From: Armatimonadota bacterium
GTDB taxonomy: Bacteria > Armatimonadota > Fimbriimonadia > Fimbriimonadales > Fimbriimonadaceae
Length of the DNA: 40,081 bases
Direction of reading: 5' to 3'
Assembly (NCBI GenBank): GCA_021413725.1
Contig: JAIOPU010000208.1
Location: 1 to 40,081, forward strand
The number at the start of each line of letters is the position of its first letter. Positions within the stretch are counted from its first letter, which is position 1. Shown one piece after another: positions 14,990 to 22,177 of this stretch. The position numbers and the translations under genes were made by a program. A model generated the notes under the pieces. That model was not told the DNA's origin. It searched no databases and was given only the letters and a program-made list of their open reading frames with translations.

Positions 14990-16015
14990 GTGCAAGCAAT
15001 AGCGAAGACTCGCAGTGCCGCAGGTCTCGAAATCATCGAAGTTGACCCCGCGCCCCTCGGCCCGGGAATGGTACGGCTGAAGGTCGAGCATGGCTCGGTC
15101 TGCGGCACCGATCTCCACATTTATAACTGGGACGCCTGGTCGTCTGCCCGAATCAAACCGGTCCGAATCATCGGGCACGAGTTCTGCGGAACGATCATCG
15201 AAGTCGCGCCCGACGTGACTTCCCGCAAAGTCGGCGACGTTGTCGCCTCGGAATCCCACATCGTGTGCGGGCGTTGCCCTCGATGTATTGAGGGGCAAGG
15301 TCATATTTGCGAAAACACGGTGATCCTCGGAGTCGATGTGGACGGCGGCTTCCGCCCCGAGACCGTGATTCCCGCCGATAACGCACGCCTGATCCCCTCC
15401 GAAGTCCCCAAGCGCGTCGCAAGCATGCTCGATGCTCTTGGCAATGGTGTCCACACTGTTATGGAAGGTCCGGTTGAAGACCGTGTCGGCCTCATCACCG
15501 GCCTCGGCCCGATTGGACTTTTCGGCGTCGCAATTTGCAAGGCTCTAGGCGTGCGCAAGATTTACGCGACCGAAATCAGCGACTACCGAATCGCCATCGC
15601 CGAGGAGTTGGGTGTTGATGTGGTTCTGAATCCGATGAAAGTCGACGTCATGGCGGAACTTCGAAAACTCGAACCCAAAGGCGTCGATTTCACTCTCGAA
15701 ATGTCCGGGCACCCGAGTGCCCTTCCCATTGCCATCGATGCCACCCGCCCCGGCGGGCGCGTCAGCATGCTCGGCGTCTACCCCGGTCCACTCGCGAACA
15801 TTGACGTCAACCAGGCGATCTTCAAGGGGCTGGTTCTCCAAGGAATCGTCGGCCGCAAAATCTGGGACACTTGGCACCAAATGACTTGGTTGCTAACAGA
15901 GAAAAAGCTCAATGTGCTTCCCGTTATCACTCACGAGATGCCGTATCAAGACTTCGACGAGGCCATGCAAATTATGAAGCAAGGCAAAGCGGGCAAGATC
16001 GTTCTGGACTTTTAA
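14990..16015 (+). CDS. tdh: Zinc-dependent alcohol dehydrogenase, L-threonine 3-dehydrogenase-like
   Basis: Tdh oxidises L-threonine to 2-amino-3-ketobutyrate with NAD+. The 341-residue length equals E. coli Tdh. Catalytic zinc ligands are in SVCGTDLHIYNWDAW (Cys38) and IIGHEFCG (His63-Glu64). The structural-zinc lobe holds Cys93, Cys96, Cys99 and Cys107 (CGRCPRCIEGQGHIC). The Rossmann motif appears as ITGLGPIGLFGVAICKALG, and ATEISDYR suggests NAD preference. The IYNWDAW sequence after CGTD and RKIWDTWHQMTWLL near the end are characteristic of Tdh rather than generic alcohol dehydrogenases. The start is GTG at 14990, 53 nt from the divergent E2 start. No kbl (ketobutyrate-CoA ligase) gene is adjacent, which weakens the substrate call slightly. 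Confidence 0.85.
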   Translation: MQAIAKTRSAAGLEIIEVDPAPLGPGMVRLKVEHGSVCGTDLHIYNWDAWSSARIKPVRIIGHEFCGTIIEVAPDVTSRKVGDVVASESHIVCGRCPRCIEGQGHICENTVILGVDVDGGFRPETVIPADNARLIPSEVPKRVASMLDALGNGVHTVMEGPVEDRVGLITGLGPIGLFGVAICKALGVRKIYATEISDYRIAIAEELGVDVVLNPMKVDVMAELRKLEPKGVDFTLEMSGHPSALPIAIDATRPGGRVSMLGVYPGPLANIDVNQAIFKGLVLQGIVGRKIWDTWHQMTWLLTEKKLNVLPVITHEMPYQDFDEAMQIMKQGKAGKIVLDF

Positions 16016-16029
16016 CCCAGATTCACAAG

Positions 16030-16076
16030 TTTTCCACAGAAAAAGCAAATAAAATGTGGAAAAACCTTGCTTTTTT
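16030..16076 (+). promoter_or_regulatory. Overlapping inverted repeats after tdh (terminator-like or DnaA-box-like)
   Basis: TTTTCCACA (16030-16038) and TGTGGAAAA (16055-16063) are exact inverted nonamers, each one base from the DnaA-box consensus. AAAAAGCAA (16040-16048) can instead pair with TTGCTTTTT (16067-16075), which ends in a T-run. The two stems interlock and cannot form together. The second could terminate tdh transcription. Confidence 0.4.
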
Positions 16077-16096
16077 GGGGGAACCTGGGTTATAGT
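16067..16096 (+). promoter_or_regulatory. Promoter of the unknown gene at 16106
   Basis: TTGCTT (16067-16072), an 18-nt spacer and TATAGT (16091-16096) form one of the best sigma-70-type promoters in the window. Transcription would start about 16103, only a few nt before the ATG at 16106, so there is no room for a normal leader with a ribosome-binding site. Confidence 0.6.
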
Positions 16097-16105
16097 AGTA
16101 ATGTT

Positions 16106-16540
16106 ATGGCGGTTAGACTTCCCACTCGGCCCGGCGGAATTCGCTGGGTGCCTCCATCGGGATGCGACACTGCCGTCGGCTACGCGCCTGACGGGGACGC
16201 CAGCCTCATATACATTTACGTCAATAACCTGTCCGTCGCCAGTTGGCTGGAAGTGCTGATGCAAGGCGATCAACCCGGGCGCACCGTGCGGACTTTCCTG
16301 ACTTGGCGCGAGTTTGTCGAGACTTTTATGGACCAGGAGCCTGACATGGTGATCCTTGATTCCGAAAAAGCCATCGTAGATGCGAAAAGTTGGTTCCAAA
16401 CTCCAGAGTCCAAGGCAAAATACGTTCTTGCCATGCACCAAGAACCCGACATGACCACATTGGATGCGATGCTGAACTTTAGCGACGTCCTTCTCATGGA
16501 CATTCCGCAGTATCTCTACTCGCTCCGCGAACTCGAATAG
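16106..16540 (+). CDS. Hypothetical protein, 144 residues
   Basis: I do not recognise this protein. The start at ATG 16106 (MAVRLPTRPGGIRW) is chosen because a strong promoter ends ten nt upstream; a longer frame from 16067 would begin upstream of the transcription start. There is no signal peptide or membrane segment, so it should be cytoplasmic. Alternating strands and helices (ASLIYIYVNNLSVASWLEVLM, DMVILDSEKAIVDAKSWF, KAKYVLAMHQEPDMTTLDAM, SDVLLMDIPQYL) faintly recall a receiver-like alpha/beta fold, but no phosphoacceptor pattern is complete. It lies 24 nt before comM on the same strand, so the two may share transcription, although comM has its own -10-like box. Confidence 0.65.
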   Translation: MAVRLPTRPGGIRWVPPSGCDTAVGYAPDGDASLIYIYVNNLSVASWLEVLMQGDQPGRTVRTFLTWREFVETFMDQEPDMVILDSEKAIVDAKSWFQTPESKAKYVLAMHQEPDMTTLDAMLNFSDVLLMDIPQYLYSLRELE

Positions 16541-16564
16541 CGCAATCTCCGCTAAAATGTCAGC

Positions 16565-18079
16565 GTGATTGCAAAGGCATTCGGCGCGGCACTGGTTGGC
16601 ATTGATGCAATGCCGATCGAGGTGGAGGTCGACTTCCGCTGGATAAAGGCCGACCGCCTTTTCATCCTCGTCGGCCTCGCCGATAAAGCCGTGGACGAGA
16701 GCCGCGTCCGTGTCAAGAACGCAATCATCAACGCCGGGCTGGATTGGCCGAGCGCGGTCATCACCTGCAACCTCGCTCCCGCCGATCTCCGCAAAGACGC
16801 TCCCTCCCTCGACCTCCCCATCGCCGCCGCAATTCTGGCGTTGCACAACCAGTTTCCGATCAGCGAACTCGAAGGAACTGTCCTCATGGGCGAACTCGGG
16901 CTCGATGGCAATTTGCGCTCGATTGATGGCGCGGTCAGCGCCGCGATCATGGCTGGGGAAAAAGGCTATCGCCGTCTGATCGTCCCTTCCGCGAATGCCG
17001 CCGAGGCCGCGATTCTTCCCGATGTCGAGGTCTACGGAATCGATTCTCTGCGAGATTTAGTCGAGCTGATGAACGGCTCGCTGATGTTTATTCCAACCGA
17101 TCTCGCGACTTCCGCCCAGCAAAAGGACGGCCACCACCAGGTGGATTTCTCCGACGTGAAGGGTCAAGTCCACGCGATCCGCGCTCTCGAAATCGCGGCC
17201 GCCGGAGGCCACAACATTCTCATGTCCGGCCCGCCCGGCTCGGGCAAGACCATGCTCGCCCGCCGCCTGCCCACGATTCTGCCGCCGCTTTCCATCGAAG
17301 AAAGCATCCAAGTCACTCGGATTTATAGTGCATCGGGCAACAAGTCTGGGGTCAAAGGCCTCGTCTGGGAGCGCCCTTTCCGCCCGCCTCACCACACCGC
17401 GAGTTATGCTGCGATTGTCGGCGGCGGCAAGTTCCCCAAGCCCGGAGAAATCTCGCTCGCCCACTTCGGTGTGCTGTTTCTCGATGAAATGCCTGAGTTC
17501 GGGCGCGATGTTTTGGAAGCTCTTCGGCAACCTCTCGAAGACGGCGTGGTGACGGTTTCGCGCGTCCAATCGACTATGGAATTCCCCGCCGAATGCATTC
17601 TCGTCGGCGCGATGAACCCCTGCCCCTGCGGATTCAAAGGCTATCCCGAGGCGCAGTGCGTCGGCGCAAATCTCTGCGACCGCTACGCCTCGCGCATCTC
17701 CGGCCCGCTCATGGATCGGATCGATCTGCACATCTCCGTCCCCCGCCTCAAACCCGACGAGCTCATGAACCGCCAACCCGGCGAACCCTCCTCCGCCATC
17801 CGCGATCGCGTCATTCAAGCCAGAGCGTTGCAAGCCAAAAGAATCGGCGGCGCAGGCGGAGTAAACGCCAAAATGACCCCCCGCGACATCCGCGAAATGG
17901 TGAAGCTAGACGAAGAATGCGAGCAATTCATGAAATCAGCCGCCAGCAAACTCAACCTCTCAGGTCGAGTGTTCGACAGGTTGCTGAAGGTCGCCCGCAC
18001 CATCGCCGATCTCGCGGGGGCGGAAGATGTGAAGAAGGTGCATCTCGCGGAGGCGGTGCAGTATCGGGAGAGGGGGTAA
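16565..18079 (+). CDS. comM: YifB/ComM-family Mg-chelatase-like AAA+ ATPase
   Basis: ComM is a hexameric AAA+ helicase that promotes branch migration during natural transformation. The 504-residue protein has the full family layout: an N-terminal Lon-protease-like domain (about 1-165; EVDFRWIKADRLFILVGLADKAVDESRVRVK split, LGELGLDGNLRSIDGA), the AAA+ core with Walker A SGPPGSGKTMLARRL (about 218-232), RPFRPPHHTASYAAIVGGG, Walker B GVLFLDEMPEF, the zinc-like NPCPCGFKGY, and DRIDLHISVP with the C-terminal Mg-chelatase lid (LSGRVFDRLLKVARTIADL). The start is GTG at 16565 (MIAKAFGAALVGIDA), with TAAAAT (16553-16558) six nt before it. No competence genes are adjacent. Confidence 0.93.
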   Translation: MIAKAFGAALVGIDAMPIEVEVDFRWIKADRLFILVGLADKAVDESRVRVKNAIINAGLDWPSAVITCNLAPADLRKDAPSLDLPIAAAILALHNQFPISELEGTVLMGELGLDGNLRSIDGAVSAAIMAGEKGYRRLIVPSANAAEAAILPDVEVYGIDSLRDLVELMNGSLMFIPTDLATSAQQKDGHHQVDFSDVKGQVHAIRALEIAAAGGHNILMSGPPGSGKTMLARRLPTILPPLSIEESIQVTRIYSASGNKSGVKGLVWERPFRPPHHTASYAAIVGGGKFPKPGEISLAHFGVLFLDEMPEFGRDVLEALRQPLEDGVVTVSRVQSTMEFPAECILVGAMNPCPCGFKGYPEAQCVGANLCDRYASRISGPLMDRIDLHISVPRLKPDELMNRQPGEPSSAIRDRVIQARALQAKRIGGAGGVNAKMTPRDIREMVKLDEECEQFMKSAASKLNLSGRVFDRLLKVARTIADLAGAEDVKKVHLAEAVQYRERG

Positions 18080-18179
18080 GTACCCCGCATCAGGGCCGAC
18101 GATGAGCAGAGGCTCCCGAGTGGTTCCTTGGGGCCGGCAGGAAACGGACGGTGTGAACTATGGCAATGAAATCACCGCA

Positions 18180-19031
18180 TCATCGATCGTTTCGTCTACG
18201 GCCGAAAGCGATTATGAACAGGGTGACCACCGCAAGACCTGATGGCTCAGGGACAGCTTGCACGGTTAGCTGGGTTCCTGAACTGGTGAGATTGCCCGCG
18301 CCGACAAACGAGTGCCCGAGTTGAGAACCATGGGCTGAATTCCGATACGTAATGCCGATCCCTGTTTCTAACGGTGCATCGCCATAGCTCTCGCCCACAC
18401 CAAGATTGTTTTTGAACTCGTAGTCGTAGAGTCGGCTTTTGGTACCCTGAGTCCCCATCTTAAACCAATGTCCGGGGTCGTTGGTTGTGTTGAGAATCAA
18501 CGAAGTCCCAAGTCCAGCCCGACGTTCAGTGCGGTCGTAATCGCCTCCTGGCAGATACTCTCCATGCGGGGCGATGATAGTGGGTCTAAGTGGCGCGGCA
18601 TCCTGTACACCATTCTGATCAACGTCAACTATGCCACCTTGCTGGTCATACATGTCGAATGTACCGAAGTTACTGGCAGAGGATCCGGTACCGGGCCCCG
18701 CAAACGCAATCTTCCGATGCATGAATGCAGAGGTTTGAATGTTAGATCCATTAGAGCTAATCGCTCTGTCATAGGCCATGTGCACTGAAATTGCAACAGT
18801 CACAAAGTCCTGGCTCGTAAGTTTCTCGGTCCATACCTGCAGTTTGAACCGTCCACCCGCGTGCACCCGTAACGGGCTTGCCTGCAAAATCTCATCTCCG
18901 ACAGCGCGCCCGTTGAGTGTTGCGGTCGCTTGATCTCCATAGCCGTAGTAGAATCGAAAGTCTTGCGCGTGTGCGGCAACAAACGGGCCAAACGAGCATA
19001 GAACCAGAGCGGACCTGAAACAAATCTTCAT
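18180..19031 (-). CDS. Exported PEP-CTERM-anchored protein of unknown function
   Basis: From ATG 19031 the product has 283 residues: a signal peptide (MKICFRSALVLCSFGPFVAAHAQ), a body of about 230 residues rich in Gly, Thr and Asn, and a C-terminal PEP-CTERM sorting signal. That signal is VPEPSGLAVVTLFIIAFG followed by the basic tail RRRNDR. PEP-CTERM proteins are processed by exosortases and are often extracellular or matrix-linked; no exosortase gene is in the window. The start is supported by GAGG seven nt upstream, while an upstream in-frame start at 19073 would precede the signal peptide by 14 polar residues. A TATAAT (19081-19086, minus) gives a leader of about 40 nt. The body matches nothing I recognise. 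Confidence 0.8.
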   Translation of the reverse strand: MKICFRSALVLCSFGPFVAAHAQDFRFYYGYGDQATATLNGRAVGDEILQASPLRVHAGGRFKLQVWTEKLTSQDFVTVAISVHMAYDRAISSNGSNIQTSAFMHRKIAFAGPGTGSSASNFGTFDMYDQQGGIVDVDQNGVQDAAPLRPTIIAPHGEYLPGGDYDRTERRAGLGTSLILNTTNDPGHWFKMGTQGTKSRLYDYEFKNNLGVGESYGDAPLETGIGITYRNSAHGSQLGHSFVGAGNLTSSGTQLTVQAVPEPSGLAVVTLFIIAFGRRRNDR

Positions 19032-19080
19032 TTTTTTACCTCTCGATGCAAAACGACGAACACCTGTCCCCAACTCTTTA

Positions 19081-19086
19081 ATTATA
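19081..19086 (-). promoter_or_regulatory. -10 box of the PEP-CTERM gene
   Basis: Perfect TATAAT on the minus strand. Transcription would start about 19074, giving a leader of about 43 nt that carries GAGG (19039-19042) before the ATG at 19031. Unlike many genes here, this one has a conventional leader. Confidence 0.5.
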
Positions 19087-19136
19087 CAGCAGATTCCCGG
19101 AATCGAAGGAATTTACGAAATTATTAACTTTCCGTA

Positions 19137-19357
19137 ATGCAGACTGAGATCATCCAGAAATTGGTTGACTCCTATCTCCCCGCGACCGAATGGCTGTGAC
19201 TCCTGAAAAATCTGATCAAAATCCACCATTAGATAAAGGCACACCAGAAGAAGAATCCCAGTTCCGCGACCCGCCCCCTCTTCCCGGTAAACTAGAGGCG
19301 TTATGTCAATTGCTGTACTCCCCTTCAACGCCGGACCCGATACGCGCCCTAATCTAG
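19137..19357 (+). other. Two tiny overlapping reading frames before the TPR gene (doubtful)
   Basis: Frame one (19137-19199) encodes MQTEIIQKLVDSYLPATEWL and stops. Frame two (19190-19357) starts inside its last codons and begins MAVTPEKSDQNPPLDKG, then an acidic, Pro-rich stretch; it runs 55 nt into the TPR gene in another frame. The sequences look protein-like, and TAACTT sits six nt before the first ATG. They may be one frameshifted small gene, a leader peptide, or chance. Confidence 0.2.
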
Positions 19358-21147
19358 CTCGCCAGCTCGCCGCGTATGCCGCCGAGATTGTGCGCGTTCG
19401 AACCGGAGCAGAAGTGAATTCCGTCAACTATCTCGTCCGACTCGACGAGAGCCCGAACCCGCGGCTGGCCAACGTCAACGCCGCCGAGGTGCTCAACGAA
19501 TACCAAATGATCGAGCAGCTCTTCGAGCAGGCCGACATCGCCGTTGCCGTCGATGGTTTGCTGGTCGAGAACGGGGAGAACGATTTCACCCTCACGATTC
19601 GCCACTTCGAGCGCGGGAACGAGACTCCCACCTCGGTGGACGAATATTCGCTGACGCCCTTCACGATCCTGAATTCGATGAAAGACGTCATCGTCAAGCT
19701 CGCCGCTTCCGCCGGACAAAAGGTGGACGAGACGAAGGACGAGGAGCTTTTTGGAACTACGAACGGCCTTGCCTTCCAGAAATTCCTCGAAGGTTTCGAC
19801 GCTCCGACCTACATCGACAAAACTCAAGGTCGAGTAGCCGAAGAATTCTCCCCCGAGTCGGCTTGCGACGTTCTGATCGAAGCCGCCGAACTCGACAAAG
19901 AATGGGAAGCTCCCTACATCGCCCTTCTCCAACTTTGCCGAATGTGCATCCAGGGTCAAATCGGCACCGCCGAAATCACGGAGAAAGCCCTCAACAAGGC
20001 AATCGAACTTTTCCCCGAAGACGAACGCGCCATGGTCGTCCTCGCCGAGCTTTACCAAGCCATCGGCAACTTCCAAGGAGCCACGGATGTTCTCGAAAAG
20101 GCAATTAAGGCCAACGACAAAGAGCCAGCGCTTTTGACTAGACTTGGTATCGCCCAAGCTTCGATGAACATGCCCGTGAACGCAGAGCGCAACTTCCGCG
20201 CCGCCCTCGCAATGGAAGGTGAAGACAAGCCTTCGCTCGACTTCCTTGCGCAGGTCTTGCAGCAAACCGGTCGAATGCACGAAGTTCCTGCTCTGTACCA
20301 AGCCCAAATAGACGAGAACGCACAGAACGGAGGAGCCTACGTCAAACTCGCCCAAGCTCTTGCGGGAGACGGACAGATTGACGAAGCCCTGAAGGTCTTC
20401 GAAAAGGGCATCGAAACCGTCACCGAGAACTTGGTGATCAAGCGATTTTATGCTCCGGTTTTGGCTCAACGCGAAGATTTTGACCGCGCGATGGACTTCT
20501 ATGAGGACTGCCTCGACGAAGCTCCCGCCGACGTTCAGCTCAACATCGAATACGCCCAAACGCTCATGGCGGCGGGACGACAGTTCGAAGTGCCAAAGAT
20601 TCTTCGCGAAGTTTTGAACCTGAATCCGGACCAAAACACCCGCGCAAACCTCCTCGCCTGGCTCCTCGAGCTTGAGCAACCCAAGCGCGTGGAAAGCGTC
20701 GGCAACGCGCAAAAGAAGCTCGAAGCCGAAGACTTCCAAGGCGCCCTTCGTGACCTAAAGCCGATGAAGAATTGGCTCGCCGACTATTGGAAGATGTGGG
20801 CTCTGCTCGCCGCTGCTCTGAACCGCACAGGTGAATTTGAGGAAGCAGAAGAGACCGCGAAGCGGCTCATCGACCTCTTCCCCGGTTGCGAAATGGCCTA
20901 CGCCGAACTCGCCACCGCCCTTGGGAACCAAGGCAAGGATGAGGAGTGTTACCACGCGATGCGCTTCGGCCTCACCCAGTGCCAAGGCTCAATCCCCATC
21001 GGAATCAACCTTGGACTTGCTGCCCGTCGACTCGGCCAAGAAGACGAGGCCAACGCCATCGCCGCTGGCATCCGAGAAGCGCTTGCGGGTCAACAGCCCG
21101 AGATTGAGCCCATTTTGGCGGAGATCGAAGGCAAGACTGTCGTTTAG
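19303..21147 (+). CDS. Cytoplasmic TPR-repeat protein with TolB/FlgO-like N-terminal domain
   Basis: The 614-residue acidic protein has no signal peptide. Residues 1-145 start MSIAVLPFNAGPDTRPN and continue with VRVRTGAEVNSVNYLVRL and ADIAVAVDGLLVENGENDFTLTIRHFERG, which resembles the nucleotide- or ligand-like domain found before TPRs in TolB-N/FlgO-type proteins. From about 195 to 600 there are many TPR-like helix pairs (EKALNKAIELFPEDERAMVV, LAELYQAIGNFQGATDVLEK, VKLAQALAGDGQIDEALKVF, AYAELATALGNQGKDEECYH). TPR arrays bind partner proteins; the partner is unknown. The -10-like TAAACT (19288-19293) ends nine nt before the ATG. A strong terminator follows the stop. Long antisense frames over this gene are products of its codon bias. 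Confidence 0.8.
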   Translation: MSIAVLPFNAGPDTRPNLARQLAAYAAEIVRVRTGAEVNSVNYLVRLDESPNPRLANVNAAEVLNEYQMIEQLFEQADIAVAVDGLLVENGENDFTLTIRHFERGNETPTSVDEYSLTPFTILNSMKDVIVKLAASAGQKVDETKDEELFGTTNGLAFQKFLEGFDAPTYIDKTQGRVAEEFSPESACDVLIEAAELDKEWEAPYIALLQLCRMCIQGQIGTAEITEKALNKAIELFPEDERAMVVLAELYQAIGNFQGATDVLEKAIKANDKEPALLTRLGIAQASMNMPVNAERNFRAALAMEGEDKPSLDFLAQVLQQTGRMHEVPALYQAQIDENAQNGGAYVKLAQALAGDGQIDEALKVFEKGIETVTENLVIKRFYAPVLAQREDFDRAMDFYEDCLDEAPADVQLNIEYAQTLMAAGRQFEVPKILREVLNLNPDQNTRANLLAWLLELEQPKRVESVGNAQKKLEAEDFQGALRDLKPMKNWLADYWKMWALLAAALNRTGEFEEAEETAKRLIDLFPGCEMAYAELATALGNQGKDEECYHAMRFGLTQCQGSIPIGINLGLAARRLGQEDEANAIAAGIREALAGQQPEIEPILAEIEGKTVV

Positions 21148-21170
21148 AAGCGACTTGTTCTAAAGCGAAA

Positions 21171-21197
21171 AGCCCCCCGTTCACCGGGGGCTTTTTT
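21171..21197. terminator. Bidirectional Rho-independent terminator
   Basis: AGCCCCC (21171-21177) and GGGGGCT (21186-21192) form a GC-rich stem with T21192-T21197 on the plus strand and four A before the stem, giving a U-tract in both directions. It lies between the convergent TPR gene and the ctlX-like gene. Confidence 0.85.
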
Positions 21198-21198
21198 A

Positions 21199-22083
21199 TC
21201 ACCAAATTTCCGCTAACATGCACCGGGCGGAGCCGCCACCAACCGTTTCGATGGTCGGGATTTTGAGGGGGATTGTGGCCCCGAAGTGCCGCAGTCGTTT
21301 CACCTGCTCGTCCGACATCGAGTCGAGTCCAGTTTGCGAGATCACAAAAACTTGGTTTCCATGACAATCCTTGAGGGCAAGTACATTGGCCCCGAAACAG
21401 CCCATCTGGGCTTTGCTGATTTCAAGTACCTCGCGATCACTTTGAGCGAGTCTTTCGACGATTTCACGCCGCTGTTGTTGGGGATCAAGGGTTTCGGTGG
21501 CGAGGATCGCGATGCCCTCTCCGAGAGAGAGCACGACGTTGGTGTGGTAAATCGGTTGCCCGGCATAAGTTGCGGAGAACAGGACCAACTCGTAACCCAA
21601 CTTCGCGCATAGTTCCTGGGCGAGGCCAGCATTCGTTCGAGGCGACTCTGCGGCGAAGGCGATTCGAGACTCGTGGTCAAAGATCAGGCTACCCGTACCT
21701 TCCAAAAACCTGTCGGCGGAAGCATAGAGTGAGAGGTCAATCGTTCTCTGAATATGAGGAAACATCTGGAGTAAGGCGTCCTCGCGCACCTCTGATCGGC
21801 GAAAGGAGGAAAGCATCGGATACAAAACGAGAGTGCCGTGCGGGTGCATGCTGAACCAGTTGTTTGGGAAGAGGGCGTCCGGCTTTGGGGGCTGGGGCGT
21901 ATCTTCCAAAATGTGGACGGTGATTCCAGCAGTGCGCAAAACCGAAACAACTGCGTCGAACTCGGCGAGGGCAAGCGATTGCGTATCACCTTCAACAGGA
22001 CGTTGGAAGGCGTTGGATTCGGCAGTTTCGGGATTAAATCCGAAACGGCATGGGCGCACCATAAGTACTTCGTTTGTCAGCAC
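21199..22083 (-). CDS. ctlX: CtlX-like guanidino-group hydrolase (arginine deiminase/amidinotransferase superfamily)
   Basis: The 294-residue product matches the citrulline-utilisation hydrolase branch (CtlX) of the penteins, which hydrolyse or transfer guanidino or ureido groups through a catalytic Cys. Signatures run in order: VLMVRPCRFGFNPETA at the N-terminus, PDALFPNNWFSMHPHG (Asp69), RFLEGTGSLIFDH (Glu128), YAGQPIYHTNVVLS (His180) and the C-terminal TVGGGSARCMLAEIW with nucleophile Cys288. All core residues are present. The start is GTG at 22083; an ATG seven codons later would cut the conserved first strand. TATTGT lies ten nt upstream as a possible -10. It ends at the shared terminator. 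Dimethylarginine hydrolase activity is the main alternative. Confidence 0.85.
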   Translation of the reverse strand: MLTNEVLMVRPCRFGFNPETAESNAFQRPVEGDTQSLALAEFDAVVSVLRTAGITVHILEDTPQPPKPDALFPNNWFSMHPHGTLVLYPMLSSFRRSEVREDALLQMFPHIQRTIDLSLYASADRFLEGTGSLIFDHESRIAFAAESPRTNAGLAQELCAKLGYELVLFSATYAGQPIYHTNVVLSLGEGIAILATETLDPQQQRREIVERLAQSDREVLEISKAQMGCFGANVLALKDCHGNQVFVISQTGLDSMSDEQVKRLRHFGATIPLKIPTIETVGGGSARCMLAEIW

Positions 22084-22106
22084 GAGTTCAAAAACAATAC
22101 CCTGCC

Positions 22107-22153
22107 AAAAAAAAACAAAAGGCGGTTCCTAGCCGGGGGACCAGGTTCCGCCT
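22107..22153 (-). terminator. Rho-independent terminator of the exported protein gene
   Basis: On the minus strand AGGCGG and CCGCCT (22148-22153 with 22120-22125) close a hairpin, with CC/GG pairing further in. A T-tract of four, one G and nine T follows (22107-22120). It ends the gene at 22178 and lies just upstream of the ctlX-like start. Confidence 0.75.
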
Positions 22154-22177
22154 ATTCTAACCCTCGGCGGTTATATC

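Noticed and set aside
16030-16063. Replication origin suggested by two DnaA-box-like nonamers
   Set aside because: Only two boxes, no dnaA or dnaN, no clustered AT-rich unwinding repeats; a hairpin or regulatory site is more likely.
15893-17833. Several long minus-strand frames (317 and 258 codons)
   Set aside because: They run antisense to the tdh 3' end, the gene at 16106 and comM, cross real promoters and show no family features.
19354-20739. 461-codon minus-strand open frame
   Set aside because: Antisense to the TPR gene. The mirror of a strongly biased coding sequence leaves long open frames; the product has no recognisable motif or upstream signals.
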